A DNA stretch of 64,000 nucleotides from positions 62,508,984 through 62,572,983 of the forward strand of contig NC_133933.1 in NCBI RefSeq assembly GCF_031877795.1, given 5' to 3'. This DNA is from Strix aluco (Eukaryota; Chordata; Aves; Strigiformes; Strigidae). The position numbers and the translations under genes were made by a program. Under the pieces are notes generated by a model. The model worked only from the letters and a program-made list of their open reading frames with translations, was not told the origin of the DNA and ran no database searches. Each line of letters starts with the position of its first letter. The first letter of the stretch is position 1. Below, one piece after another: positions 13,201-56,200 of this stretch.

Positions 13201-13695
13201 CCCAAAAATTCCTCTGCCGATAAACATGTACAGAGCTGTGCATCCGACTTTTCTAACGTTCTTGTCAAAGAATCTGATATTCTCAGTGACGATGATGACG
13301 ACGATGATGACTTTCGAGGCCTAAAGAAGGGCAGCCCTACAAAAGACATTGAAATACAGTTCCAACGGCTGAAGATTTCAGAGGAACCGAGTACTGACTC
13401 TGAACGGGATCAGGCTCCTGAAAATGAGGAAGGAGATGGCTTTGAGACAGGACAGCATCCAAAGCTGGTGCGTGGCCACTTCTGCCCAGTGAAGAGAAAA
13501 GTAAACAGCACGAAGCGTAACAGAGGAACTTTAATGGCAATGCAACAACGTCACCAGTCCCTTGACAGTCACTCTGATGCTGCAAACCTGGATCTGAACT
13601 CTATTTTAGAGAGAGAATTTAGCGTCCAGAGTTTAACATCTGTAGTTAATGAGGACTGTTTTTATGAAGCTGTGGAGAGGCACGGGAAATCCTAG
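1072..13695 (+). CDS. TIAM2: TIAM2, 3' part: DH-PH Rac guanine exchange factor (12 exons, 5' end outside window)
   Basis: TIAM2 (STEF) is a Rac-specific guanine nucleotide exchange factor of the Tiam family. It acts at the membrane and cytoskeleton in cell spreading, migration and neurite growth. Exons seen: 1072-1251, 2705-2773, 3154-3279, 4502-4610, 5215-5394, 6798-6916, 8107-8215, 9887-9945, 10780-10885, 11645-11732, 12056-12210, 13049-13695. They total 1,947 bp, stay in frame, and give 648 residues ending at TAG 13693-13695. Residues about 23-235 of this piece form the DH domain, with CR1-type TEKSYVKDL and the helix motif [20 protein letters not shown]. Residues about 240-435 form the C-terminal PH domain. 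The rest is a Ser- and acid-rich tail ending HGKS. The N-terminal PH, Ras-binding and PDZ regions lie upstream of the window. TIAM1 is the paralogue; neighbouring TFB1M and CLDN20 decide for TIAM2. Confidence 0.93.
2705..2773 (+). CDS. TIAM2: TIAM2 coding exon, DH domain
   Basis: A 69-bp exon, phase 0 to 0, between TTGCAG and GTGAGG. It encodes [16 protein letters not shown] and the rest of the first DH helix. Confidence 0.9.
3154..3279 (+). CDS. TIAM2: TIAM2 coding exon, DH domain
   Basis: A 126-bp exon, phase 0 to 0, between CACACAG and GTAAAT. It encodes [20 protein letters not shown], the second conserved helix region of the DH domain, and a Ser-rich loop. Confidence 0.9.
4357..4388. repeat. 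(TA)n(CA)n microsatellite in TIAM2 intron
   Basis: A run of TA repeats passes into ACACACAC and back to TATATA. It is a simple repeat with no coding role. Confidence 0.9.
4502..4610 (+). CDS. TIAM2: TIAM2 coding exon, DH domain
   Basis: A 109-bp exon, phase 0 in and phase 1 out, between GATTTCAG and GTAATT. It encodes [20 protein letters not shown] and the following [12 protein letters not shown] helix. Confidence 0.9.
5215..5394 (+). CDS. TIAM2: TIAM2 coding exon, DH helix with Rac-contact motif
   Basis: A 180-bp exon, phase 1 to 1, between CATCTAG and GTAACT. It carries [20 protein letters not shown], the most conserved DH helix, which in this family contacts the GTPase switch regions. 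Confidence 0.93.
6798..6916 (+). CDS. TIAM2: TIAM2 coding exon, end of DH domain
   Basis: A 119-bp exon, phase 1 in and phase 0 out, between CCTTATAG and GTGAGA. It encodes [20 protein letters not shown], the last DH helix leading into the PH domain. Confidence 0.9.
8107..8215 (+). CDS. TIAM2: TIAM2 coding exon, DH-PH linker and PH start
   Basis: A 109-bp exon, phase 0 in and phase 1 out, between AATACAG and GTAAGT. It encodes [20 protein letters not shown] and KDLELTVF, the opening strands of the C-terminal PH domain. Confidence 0.9.
9887..9945 (+). CDS. TIAM2: TIAM2 coding exon, PH domain (small)
   Basis: A 59-bp exon, phase 1 in and phase 0 out. A long pyrimidine tract ends in TTTTTAG and the donor is GTAAGT. 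It encodes [19 protein letters not shown], a PH strand followed by a basic loop. Confidence 0.88.
10780..10885 (+). CDS. TIAM2: TIAM2 coding exon, PH domain
   Basis: A 106-bp exon, phase 0 in and phase 1 out, between TTTTTGCAG and GTAATT. It encodes [20 protein letters not shown] of the PH domain. Confidence 0.9.
11645..11732 (+). CDS. TIAM2: TIAM2 coding exon, PH domain
   Basis: An 88-bp exon, phase 1 in and phase 2 out, between ATGCACAG and GTAAGC. It encodes [20 protein letters not shown] of the PH domain. The real frame reads G-T-E-N-S; a different frame looks open here but is spurious. Confidence 0.88.
12056..12210 (+). CDS. TIAM2: TIAM2 coding exon, PH C-terminal helix
   Basis: A 155-bp exon, phase 2 in and phase 1 out, between CTTGCAG and GTAAGA. 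It encodes [20 protein letters not shown], the capping helix of the PH fold, then a basic linker. The frame stays open into the intron to 12539, but the donor and the last exon's phase show that coding ends at 12210. Confidence 0.9.
13049..13695 (+). CDS. TIAM2: TIAM2 terminal coding exon, acidic and serine-rich tail
   Basis: The acceptor CCGCACAG opens a 647-bp exon of low complexity. It encodes a Ser-rich stretch, eight consecutive Asp (13288-13311, mixed GAC/GAT codons), a basic patch ([16 protein letters not shown]) and the conserved end [18 protein letters not shown]...HGKS before TAG. The function of this tail is not evident from sequence; it is probably regulatory or disordered. Confidence 0.93.
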
Positions 13696-14231
13696 CTTTC
13701 TAAGCACTATATTTAAAATATTCATTTGAAGTCCACATAAAATTCCACAAACTTATTTTGCTTTAAAACTAGTAAATTCATGGAAGCTGCAGGAAAACTA
13801 CTATCTGATTTTGTGCACTAATACATTGTTTTCCACAAAAACAGCTGTAAAGGATTCTTAAGTTATTTTAATTTATTGTGGATCAAAATAGATTAAGTTG
13901 GCCAAGGTCTGTAAACTAGTTCATCCCTTTCAAGCAGTTATTAAGATGATGTAGTGTTCTTGGGGAGGGGAAGGGAAGGATGGCCTCCTTAGTATTTTAA
14001 GTAATGTGGAAAAGGTGCTAGTGAGTAGCATTGCAAAATGAATTTTTCAATACCTTGGGCATTTTATTTCTTTGGTTTTCATTTTTGCTTTATTTAAAGC
14101 AGAATTAAGTTATTTTAATGTGTTTTAGTGCACAACAGTGCAGAAATTTCATTTTTGTAAGTTTTAAGATGCTGTTTATACTTTATATATATATATGTGT
14201 AAATACAAAAACAAAGCTTGGCCTGTAATCT

Positions 14232-14254
14232 TTTATTTGACTGTATTTTTTATT
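14232..14254 (-). terminator. Possible TFB1M polyadenylation signals
   Basis: TTTATT on the + strand at 14232-14237 and 14249-14254 reads AATAAA on the minus strand, about 670-690 bp after the TFB1M stop. Use is inferred. Confidence 0.35.
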
Positions 14255-14755
14255 TTCTCTACCAGCCTGTACAGTAAAAGACAAATAAGTATAGCCATGT
14301 TTTCTACTTGTTATCATGCTGCTTTTCTCTAGTTGGAGCTTTAAATCCCAAATTCTTTGCTTTTGCATAAAAGAGTAGAGTACTAGCAGACCTTGAGGCA
14401 ATCTGTGCACTTTATCATCCTTTAAGGCAGTCACCTGAGTATATTTATACAAGACTTTTGGCTTTTGTTTTTTAAATTACTCTTCACAGTAGGATGCTCC
14501 AGGATAAAAAGAGCACAAAAACCCAAACATTGTCTTACATGCTGAAGTATGAAAAGTATTTTTTCTTATGTTTCAATAATGCACTTTCATTCATACAAAA
14601 CTCAATTATCTCAGAAGTATCCCAACCTAATTACATGTCTCACAAAATACTTTGTTCTTGGTATGTGTTCTAGCCATTCCCCTGAAGTAAAAAGAACCTG
14701 TAGGGACCTTGTAACTGGACTGTCTTTTCACTTTTGCCTGCAGCTGAATGGAATG

Positions 14756-14765
14756 AATAAATAAA
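14756..14765 (+). terminator. Likely TIAM2 polyadenylation signals (two overlapping AATAAA)
   Basis: AATAAA at 14756-14761 and again at 14760-14765, about 1.06 kb after the TIAM2 stop. Their spacing and orientation suit the TIAM2 mRNA end; use is inferred. Confidence 0.5.
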
Positions 14766-14919
14766 ATGAGAAAGCCCTCTTCCCTCTACCACTTTCTCAA
14801 AAGTAGTTCTTCCATACCTGCACAGATACAGGAATATATAAGCTTCCTCTTACTGAGTCAACACCTCTAGATCAAGGAGTTAAAACTAATAAAAAAGGCA
14901 GTCTGCTGCATTACAGCTG

Positions 14920-47408
<32,489 letters not shown>

Positions 47409-48455
47409 CTAGAGATATTGAAAAGATGATTCTAGTACATGCAATAAATCTAATTTTTCTTAATTCTTAGTATTAAAACCACTACTAAGTCTACAAACCA
47501 AGACACAATTTACAAATCATTATACAAGTGCTAAATTTTCAGCATCAATATTTTGACTATCGTATGCAGTGCTTATGCTCAGCATGTATTTGTAGGATTT
47601 GGGTAAGCCTTATTTTGTAGCTTTGCCAAAACATCAGGGTAAAACAAAACCCTCTCACAGTTGTTCAATGTCACTCTTTCATTCCTTTAGAAAAAAAATC
47701 ATTAAGGATGATCTGCTCGAATTCATAGCATCACGTAAGAACAGAATATATGTAACTGAAGTGTCCCTGAAGAAGAACTAAAATATTTTATTACTGAATC
47801 ACCTGCTTTTCTCAGTAAAGACAGGAATCTCAAGCGTAAACAATGGCATTAGCTAATTTTAAAAAAAATTTAAAAACCCCTTTTCACTTTCAGCCTGACA
47901 GGACAAAATGTTTCACCTCCCTCTGTTCGCACCTGCCAGCCCCAGCCTCACCGCTGCAGACCTGGGGGCCCACCGGCTCCAGCACGGAGCGCTCGCAGTC
48001 CCCGCTTGGCAGCAGGGCCCGCCACCCAAGGAAAGCTGATGCTTTCCGAGCTGTCACCCAAGCCGCAGCGGACCGCCCCAGGTCAGGCCGCCTTCGGTCT
48101 TAGCGGCCTCACGACAGGGGCTGATGGGGCAAAGCCGCGGCCTGGCGAGACAAGGGGGCAGGCGGCGGCGGCATCATGACGGCAGCTGGCGGGCCGGGGG
48201 CAGCGCACGGCCCTTGCCTCGGGGAGCGGTGTCACTAGCGGCGCTCGCACCCAACGGAGCACGACCCGCTCCTCTCAGCCAGACGGCCGGGCCGGGCCGG
48301 CAATCGCCCCGGCGGCAGCACGGTTCCCCCCACCGTCCCGCCCGGCGGCCCCTCCCGTGACGGCCCCGGGCCCCGCCCCATGCCCCCCGCCATGGGCCGC
48401 GCGCACCCCCCGCCGCAGCGCGCATGCTCCTAGGGACCGCGCCACGGCGGCCGGC

Positions 48456-48467
48456 TGCGCAGGCGCA
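48456..48467. promoter_or_regulatory. NRF-1-like site
   Basis: TGCGCAGGCGCA fits the NRF-1 palindrome (two GCGCA half-sites) in the TFB1M CpG island. Human TFB1M is known to be activated by NRF-1, which supports this as functional. Confidence 0.55.
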
Positions 48468-48669
48468 GAAGCCGTCAGCATGGCTGGGGAAAACGGGGCC
48501 GCGCAAGGTGCAAGGGAGGAGCGGGGCGCCGCGTGGAGCCGCCGCAGGGCCCGGGGCGGAGGCGCCGTGCGGCCGGACACACTTTTTCTCCCTCTGCTTT
48601 TGCGAGAAGGAAACCCCAGTGCAACAGCCCAAGCGCCGCCGGCCCTTACGGTGCGGAGCGGGAGAGAAC

Positions 48670-48684
48670 CCGGAAAAGGAAGTG
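48670..48684. promoter_or_regulatory. Tandem ETS/GABP (NRF-2)-like sites
   Basis: CCGGAA at 48670-48675 and AGGAAGTG at 48677-48684 are two ETS cores in tandem. GABP (NRF-2) typically binds such tandem GGAA sites, and human TFB1M is a known NRF-2 target. Confidence 0.5.
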
Positions 48685-48714
48685 CCTCTGCGCTGCGCGG
48701 GGCGGCTCCTTAAA

Positions 48715-48825
48715 GGCGCCTGCGCCCGCCTAGCGCCCTAATTGGCTCTGCGTCCCGGGAGGGCGGGGCTACGCCTGCGCCCGCGGCAGGTTCGGCGCCC
48801 CGCTGCTCCTGGGGCACGCATGCGC
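48715..48825. promoter_or_regulatory. Further NRF-1-like half-site pairs
   Basis: GGCGCCTGCGCC (48715-48726), ACGCCTGCGCCC (48771-48782) and GCATGCGC (48818-48825) each resemble the NRF-1 motif. Together with 48456 they make four candidates in 370 bp. Confidence 0.4.
48741..48745 (-). promoter_or_regulatory. CCAAT box (minus strand)
   Basis: ATTGG on the + strand reads CCAAT on the TFB1M strand, within the CpG island and close to the ETS and NRF-1-like motifs. Confidence 0.4.
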
Positions 48826-49703
48826 GGTACGAACGGAGGTCGGCTGGCAGGGGCGCGGGCAGCTCCTCCCTGCCGGTCGGTGTGTTCATGGAGCAGCCCT
48901 GCCCGCTCGGGCCGGCCTCGGAGATGCCCACAGCGTGAACCTTTCAGAAGGGTTTCATTTTCCTGCTGCTCCTGCGGCTGCCAGGGAGGGTTCCTGTAGC
49001 GTCTGCGCAGGAGGCCCCCGAGCAAGGCCCCATTTGGAGCGGTAGGCTCTGCTGGCAGGGATGGGCCGCTGTCGTGAGCCTGAAATGGCAGTGACTCTGG
49101 ATGTGTCTGACCACGGCAGAGATGATCCTAGGCAATAAAAAACCCAGTGTTGGCAGTCATCGTTGGCTAAAGTGTAGTTTATCCATTTCTGTGGTAACTC
49201 GGTTTGTCTGACACCCTTTCAGATAGGTAGAACTGTTACCTGCAGGCTCCAGAACAGGCACATGCCTGTTCATGGTATGTTTTCAAATGCCATGGTAGTG
49301 GAGTGGGAATGCAGGTTCACAGACTTGAAGATCAATCTGGAATTGAGTTGGGTTTCTATATTTACAATGGAGGTTTGTTTTGGTTTTTTTTTAATTTTGA
49401 GCCAATTGCTAGGCCATTTTTCAGCTAGTCTGGATACTGCACAGGTGTCTGGCTCATTTCTGTGTATCAAGATTGAATTTTAGAGTACGATCAGAACCTG
49501 TAGTTCATTTCCTTTGAAAAGATGACTGCTTCTGTGTTTCTGTATATCTTAAGTTTTTCCAGTTGGAGTCATACAACATGCATGTCTTGATTTGACTGGG
49601 AAACGAACACTGAAGGAACAAATATAATAGTTTTTATGAGTAGTTATATAAACTGAACAATTGCATGCTGCAAGAGAATTTTAACTGCAGTATACTGTAC
49701 CAA

Positions 49704-49756
49704 CATATATGTGTTCATATATATGTGAATGTATATTTATATCTGTGTATATATTC
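49704..49756. repeat. TA/TG-rich degenerate microsatellite
   Basis: ATATATGTG and GTATATTTATATCTGTGTATA blocks in intergenic DNA. Confidence 0.6.
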
Positions 49757-52700
49757 TTAAAATACTGTCCAGTTTTGCTCATCCTAAAATTCACTGGTAG
49801 CATCAGAAGCCATTTTGGCAGCGTATTTCTGTGATATCTTTTGTCATGGTGGATTAAGGAAGTTCCCTTCTACACAGCACTTTTTGAACAACTGTTGGCT
49901 TTTAAGGTTCTTTTTTCATTTTGCCTTTATAATTCTATGCTTGATTATTATGACAGTACAAGTGAATACTAAGAAGTTTCCAGAAATCTAAACAGTTACT
50001 AAAAAGCCATGGATAATCAAGGATATTGTTAGGTAGATATATGAAAATGAAGACATTAAAGGATTTGTGAAAAGCAATTCCTCACTCAGGATAATTAATG
50101 GGTGTAATTCTAAATAGCTTTGTGCATTAGATATAGCTTCAGCCATCAACAGCCTGTTCTAGTTAAATAATAATGTATTTTAATGTTGTCCTGTGAAGAA
50201 TTAGTGGAAGAAGATTGATACACAATATCTGCATCAATATCTCTTTACAGATATAGGTTCGGTTGTGTTCTGAGACCGGTCAGTTTTATCACAGTTGAAA
50301 CCTATGCATATGAGATAAATAATATGTGTGTGAACATTAGTGAAGTCAATAGGAGAGAGAATATAATGTGAAGGAGCCACACTTAAAAATGAAGATGCAT
50401 CTAATTATGCAGTCATTAAAAACAGGAAACTGCAGTTGGTGTAAGTAAAAAAAGGAGCAGGCCTAGGGTTTATTGTTTACATACAGTGGAATATTGGAAT
50501 AAAAACCGTGGTCCTAATCTTATCTGAAATACTGGAGTTTTGAGTTTGTGGGGTATAAAGTATTTGTCTTAATATAGATTATTTGAATTTAAAGTAATGA
50601 TAAATGAAATATAAAATATAAGCTCCACCTGTTGGTGAAAATGTGGGATTTCAAATTAAATTTGTTACTTTGCCCAATTCCAAAAGGGCTTTATGAGAAA
50701 ATAATGGTGATTTTTCTACTTAAAATCTGAAGAAATATGAAGGAATATGGACTGGGTCTTAGGAGAAACAAGTGTGAAAATGGCATGGGATGAATCAGCT
50801 TTATGACCAGCTGAGGCATCCAGGCTATGTTAACTCTAAAGCAAAAAAAGATGCCAGTTTAAAAGTTTTCTCAATATATAAAAAATGTTATGTCAGAGCA
50901 TTGTTTTAATAATGCATTTCATACCTGATTGTCTCTAAGACTGACTTTTTCATCTCGCAACCTCAAGTCTACTCTGTATACAAATACTGTTCTGTCATAG
51001 TTAAAGTACAAGCTCTTTCTTGATTAGATGCACATATAGCAGATTCCAATTATTTTATGTGGCCATAACTCTTACTGTAATAGTAACAAGATATAATAGA
51101 TATACACTTAAGTACTTGAAAAAAATATAGCAATCTATGCTAATAGGTCTACTTGTAGAAAAATTTTGGTAGAAAAAAATCACTTGCTAAAATGATAATT
51201 CCAGTTGATAGCTGAAATGTTTTCCAGACTCCTAAAGTTGCTGTAGGGGTAGCAGTGTATGGGTTGGAGAGTTAAGGTGGCCCCTAAAACTTATGAAGGG
51301 AAAGTGGATGAGTTAACCCTTAATTCATCACATCATCGGGTCATTTCTAGAAGATGCCTACAACTAAGTCTTGCATATTCTGCAAGAGGAAGAACGAGCC
51401 TTCCCAGTTTTCATTTGCTTATCCCAGCCCTGTCGTTCCTCTGCAAGTTACGTAGGGCCTGCAGGAAGAGCACTTCCTTCTTACGGTCCTAACAAAGTTC
51501 ACAGAGTAGATGTGAGAAAAAGAAACAGGAAGGAATTTTTCCATTTCTGTGAATGTCTCACATCCACCCTGTGACTCTCCAGCCTCTTAATGGAAAATGC
51601 TTTCTCCCTTGACATGTTGGAATTGTCACTGGAAGACATTTCTGATTATGTGCCCCTAAGTCTGCAGGAAGAAGAAGCAGCTACTGGAAGATCTTCTCCA
51701 TTACTCTAGCTATTGTGTCACATCTCAAGCTCTGCCATTGTTAAGAAGGTGGCCTTCTAATGGCCTGCACACTCTATGTGGAAGGTTTGTTTTCCGGAGT
51801 TCACTGTCCAGAAGAGAGCCTTGAGTCATTGTGGTGCCACTGACAAGGCAGTGACCCATAAGTGGGGAGATAAAGATTTTGTTCCCACCTGTCCCAGTGA
51901 TCTGTGTGATCATTGGGAGATACTGTGCATTCCTCTGTACATTCACTGCCTTATAGCTGTCTTACCTGCTTTGAATGTAAGGTCTTTGGTGACAGAACTG
52001 ACTTTCTGGTATTTGTGTAACAACAAAGGGTTGTGAGCACCATGGTCAGGACAGTCCTTAAGTATGTAGAAAGCAGCTGGAATATGGAGAGCACTACTAT
52101 AAACGGCAATAACAAAACTTTAATGACCCCTCAAGTTAGACTTTGGACAACTGCATTTTGATGCTGGAGCTAAGCCCAAGAATCTATTAAGTTTTTAATC
52201 TATTTTCTTTCCTTCTTCCAGGGTGAGAGCAGTTGACAGAAAAATAAAATAATACAGAATTTTGGAATGCTGGTGAAATACTTTATTTTGAGAATGGCAG
52301 GAATCCACCATCTGACTGACTTCATCATTCAATTGACCTTGGAGACAGAGCCTGCTGGTTTTGAAACCAATGAAACATTCAGCACATTTTCCACAGATCA
52401 GATAAATGTCAGGGAAAGATAAACTGGGCATCTGAAGCAGCTCAGATTCAGGTCCTGAGATAAGTTGTGCAGAGACACCCTTATGGGATCACTTGGAGTT
52501 CTTTTTTTGACTGCAGCTTCAGTTTAGGTTCACCTGCCAGCATTGCAACGGTTGAAAGCAAAGTTCAACCTTAATTATGAAAAAGAATGTGCACTAGTGG
52601 AAAGTTTGCACAGTAATTGTGGAATTTCAGTAGCAATTTCAATTTTTAATTTTACAGACTTGCTGAGCTTATTCATAGATTCTAATTGTTTACTGGTTCT

Positions 52701-53134
52701 ATGTTCAGGTTGTTACAACTTAAAAATAACCCCCTCTAAAAGTGTATACAGTATCACTGACCTAAAATGATTGTGTTCCTTGGGATTGTTACTAGTGTTA
52801 TGTTACAGTATTGTGTTGTAGAAAACAGTGTTCACATATGCTCTTGAAATGACACACTCCATTTGAGTTCTGAGACAAATCTGTTTGACAGTTATTTTAC
52901 ATCAGCTTAAGGTAAATAAGATGACAAGCTGTAAATGGCCAGATGCATTGAAAAATTATGAGGAAATGTAACACCCAAAAGAGGATACAGAAATGCTTTT
53001 CTACCCTGCTGGAAGTATTTTCGTACCACAAGGCCTCTATTCTTCAGCTTGTTCTCAAAGACACTGTTTTCTATTGTTTGTTAAAATAAAATGTTGATTA
53101 TTTCTGTTCTATTATTTCTATGATCTCATAAGGA

Positions 53135-53225
53135 TCCTCAAGAGATTTTAGGACCCCATTGCACCAGGCACTGTACAAACAAGTGACTGCCCTCCCTCAG
53201 GGAAACTTCTGTGACCAGATAAAAT
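53135..53225 (+). repeat. Possible ancient amniote interspersed repeat
   Basis: GGACCCCATTGCACCAGGCA and CTGTACAAACAAGTGACTGC followed by CCTCCCTCAGGGAAACTTCT resemble a motif dispersed in reptile and bird genomes. I cannot name the family from sequence alone. Confidence 0.35.
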
Positions 53226-56200
53226 GCTGAAGAAAATAAATTAGCAAATGGGAAAAAGTTTAGGTAAGATAACAGCAGAGAGATGTACATTTGCATAGTC
53301 ACAGTAATTTTAGAAGCCACAGGCTGCAAAAAAAGTGCAAAACTTTCATGAAACATTTCCAGTATTAACTCTGTAGAAGATCTGTAAGATGGTTTCTTGC
53401 TCTTTGATGGTGGAGGCAATGCATTTTAGAATACCTTTTCTGAACTGAATGTTCTGCTCAGTGTAATGGTTATATTCAGTGTGAAATAAACCGGGATATT
53501 ACTACATCCATTTCTTCCCCTAGAGCAAAACAATCCAGTTATGGGGAAAATATTCCTACTTTTGTCAGTCTACCACTGTCGATTCATCAGACCACATTAT
53601 GATCAAGAACAGTATTTTCCTTGTTACCACTTCAATAATGTTGTGTAGCAAAAACTAAACACTCAAGGAACAAAGACTTCCCGTTAACAGAAAATCTGGC
53701 AGAATTTTCTGTCCAGACTGCTGAGTTCTTTCCTAACATAACTCAGGAAGTACAAAGATCCATGGCTTTCAGTATTGCCACAGCAGGTGTCTAAAAAATC
53801 ATTATATTTATTTTAAAACATTAGAATTTCTTTTAATGCTTGATTCTGCTGATGTGCCTTTTGATTTGTGAGCCGTTTAATCTACTTGGGTGACATTGTC
53901 AAGCTCTAGCTGTAGCCATCCACACTAGGAAGTTTATTTTTAGTTGACAGTTTTGATTTCCACTTGATCATATCATTCTAGGTGCTAGGACATTTGGAAT
54001 GGATATCACGTAGTGCAAAGATTGGGGTAAAATTTTAGGAATGCCAGGATTTAGGAGAATCAAGACTACTTTCACATTATTTGCTGGCCTCGAAATAGGG
54101 ATTTTCACACTGCAAATAGGACCAAAAATGGAGTCCCAGACTGAGCACTGCAGGCTGCTGCACCATTATCACCCTTATCATGGGGAATTTTATAGCATTG
54201 TGAAACGTTGGTGTTCTAGTGAGCTTGGTCTTGTTCACCCAGCACTCAAGTCTGCATCCTGGAGAATGTTCCTATGAGGGTAATAGTTGTTTGCGTCTTA
54301 ATTAGGCTCTCTGGCAGAGTGTTTTCAAAACTGATGTTCCAGTTTTAAGCATGAAGTATCCCTAAGTTAAAGAAAAAAATTGAGAGTAAAAGCTTTCTCA
54401 CTGCTTTCAACAGCTCCCATAAAGAATTTAATTCAAAGTACAGCATATATCAGCTGAAACCCAGACTTTTATACTCTGGTTGTGTATCATGAAAAATGAA
54501 TGCAAAATTACATGAACCTCTGAGAAGCACATGAAATGTGTACTATCACACAGGTAACAGTATTCGTCACCACACTGTCACCATCTACTCCTCCTTTGCA
54601 ACAATCTAATTTATGGTCTTGCAAAACCCAGCCAAGGACGGGGATCAGCACAGAGCCTGTGTGTTCCCCATGAGGGGGGATCACAAAGCAGGCTCTATCC
54701 CTGGGTTTTCCTTTCCTGCTACCACATTTTCTGCAGGACAGTTTAAAAACATGTTTACCTCATCTGGACTTACTGGAAAATGTGTTTGAGTTAGATGAGG
54801 TCCTTGAACTCCTCCTACTTCTGTGCTTCTGTCAGGCAAGTCAGTCACTGCCTGGTCCCTCAGAAATAAGCTGTACCCTTTATAAATGCTTTATACCTGT
54901 GGTGGGTTATTTATGCTCTCAGGAAGGGTGATATTCAGAAAGTACAGAGAGGAAACCTCTTAGCTTCAGTTCTCTAGCTTCTGTCTTTCATGTACAGGGG
55001 TGGGAGAGGCATCTTTGAGCTTGAACACGGAAGACTTTCTGTCTTAAGAATGCAGGAAGGGGATTTTTAAAATGCAGAAGGCAGAAACTTCAGGGCCTGA
55101 GTATTGGACCAAGCTCTCTGTCCACTGGGTGCCACTCTTGTTCCACGGCGAGTGAACTGCACAGTCTTTAGCAAGGAACAAAAAGTTTACTGACTCCGCT
55201 GTATGTCCTTATGTCGAGTCAGGCTGCCAGAATACGAATGCCGTATAGTCCGCCTAGCAGAAATAAAAAGCAGAAGGTCAATGATAGACGCCTACAGTAA
55301 ACAAGAAAGGAAGATTTAGCAAGCAAAATTCAAGCTGCAAAACCTGGAGGTTCAGGTTTACTGAATATACCACATGAAATGGTAGGTTGTTAATCATAGG
55401 TGCTCTCCTTTTTGAGAGCGCCTAAGTAGGCTAGGTCAGAATTTGTATTTTGCTAAGAAAGAGACAAGAAGAATGATTCAAAAATGTATTTTAAGAAGAA
55501 AGCAATTCATTAACTTAGATCTTAAGTCAGCTTTTTGCATCTATTGCTGTTGCTACAATAAAACATAATGCCTCTGAAGCTTGACTTATTTATGTCATTA
55601 GGGTGCTGTAGGTACCACATCATTCTGACCATGTATTTCTGAGGTGGCAACCAACCACCACTGCTGTAGTGATGAGTGTGGAAGAGTAAAGCTAACTGGA
55701 ATGATTTCTCTGCCCAGAGTAAGGGAAGTGCTAAACTGAAATTAAAAATCATCAGCAAGAAATTGCTCCCCTAATCAAACAGTGTGAGTTTTTTCTAAGT
55801 ATATTGTGCTGTTAAAGTCATGGTAACTGCTGGTTTTAAACAGGTGGGAATAGTTTTTAATTATTTTGTCTTGTTAGTTTGATTTGGTTTTAAACCAAAA
55901 TATTCTAACATCTTTGAAAATACAACAGTGATCTGCTTACTTACAGATATATTCTGTCATACTGTGATCTGAAAATGGAGGTAGAGGGGGGATAGACTAA
56001 TTTCTTTCTGGCTCTTCCTTTGCAAAACTCTTGTTTGAAGTTAATTTGGAGCTACAGCTCTGTTCAGACTGCTAATTAATGTGTATGTTTAGCCCTGTGT
56101 ATTAAATAGACACTATTCAATGTTGTATTCAAAGCTTAGAATGGATTTTTTTTATTGTACTTACACCCAGAGGCCCCCAACAGAACTCCAGCGTGTCAGA

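Larger units (their letters stand above)
13696..14900 (+). other. TIAM2: TIAM2 3' UTR and convergent TIAM2/TFB1M intergenic gap
   Basis: Only 1,224 bp separate the TIAM2 stop (13695) from the TFB1M stop (14920). On the + strand, overlapping AATAAA signals lie at 14756-14765 and another at 14888-14893. On the minus strand, AATAAA (read as TTTATT on +) occurs at 14232-14237 and 14249-14254. The TFB1M transcript could therefore end inside the TIAM2 3' UTR. A short (TA)n run lies at about 14186-14197. Confidence 0.6.
47930..49030. promoter_or_regulatory. TFB1M: CpG island, TFB1M promoter region
   Basis: About 1.1 kb of GC-rich, CpG-dense sequence with GC boxes (for example GGGCGGGGC at 48761-48769), in sharp contrast to the AT-rich surroundings. 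It lies directly upstream of the TFB1M coding exons. No TATA box is evident, as expected for a housekeeping mitochondrial gene. Several long frames cross it on both strands but look like a by-product of base composition. Divergent transcription into 49-64 kb is possible but unproven. Confidence 0.8.

Noticed and set aside
48174..48741. Several overlapping 100-150 codon frames on both strands in the CpG island
   Set aside because: Ala/Arg/Pro/Gly-rich in every frame, overlapping each other, with no domain. Long frames are expected in stop-poor GC-rich DNA.
52195..52431. 78-codon minus frame with ICGKCAECF
   Set aside because: The Cys pattern is too short for a zinc-binding domain, and no splice or homology support is visible.
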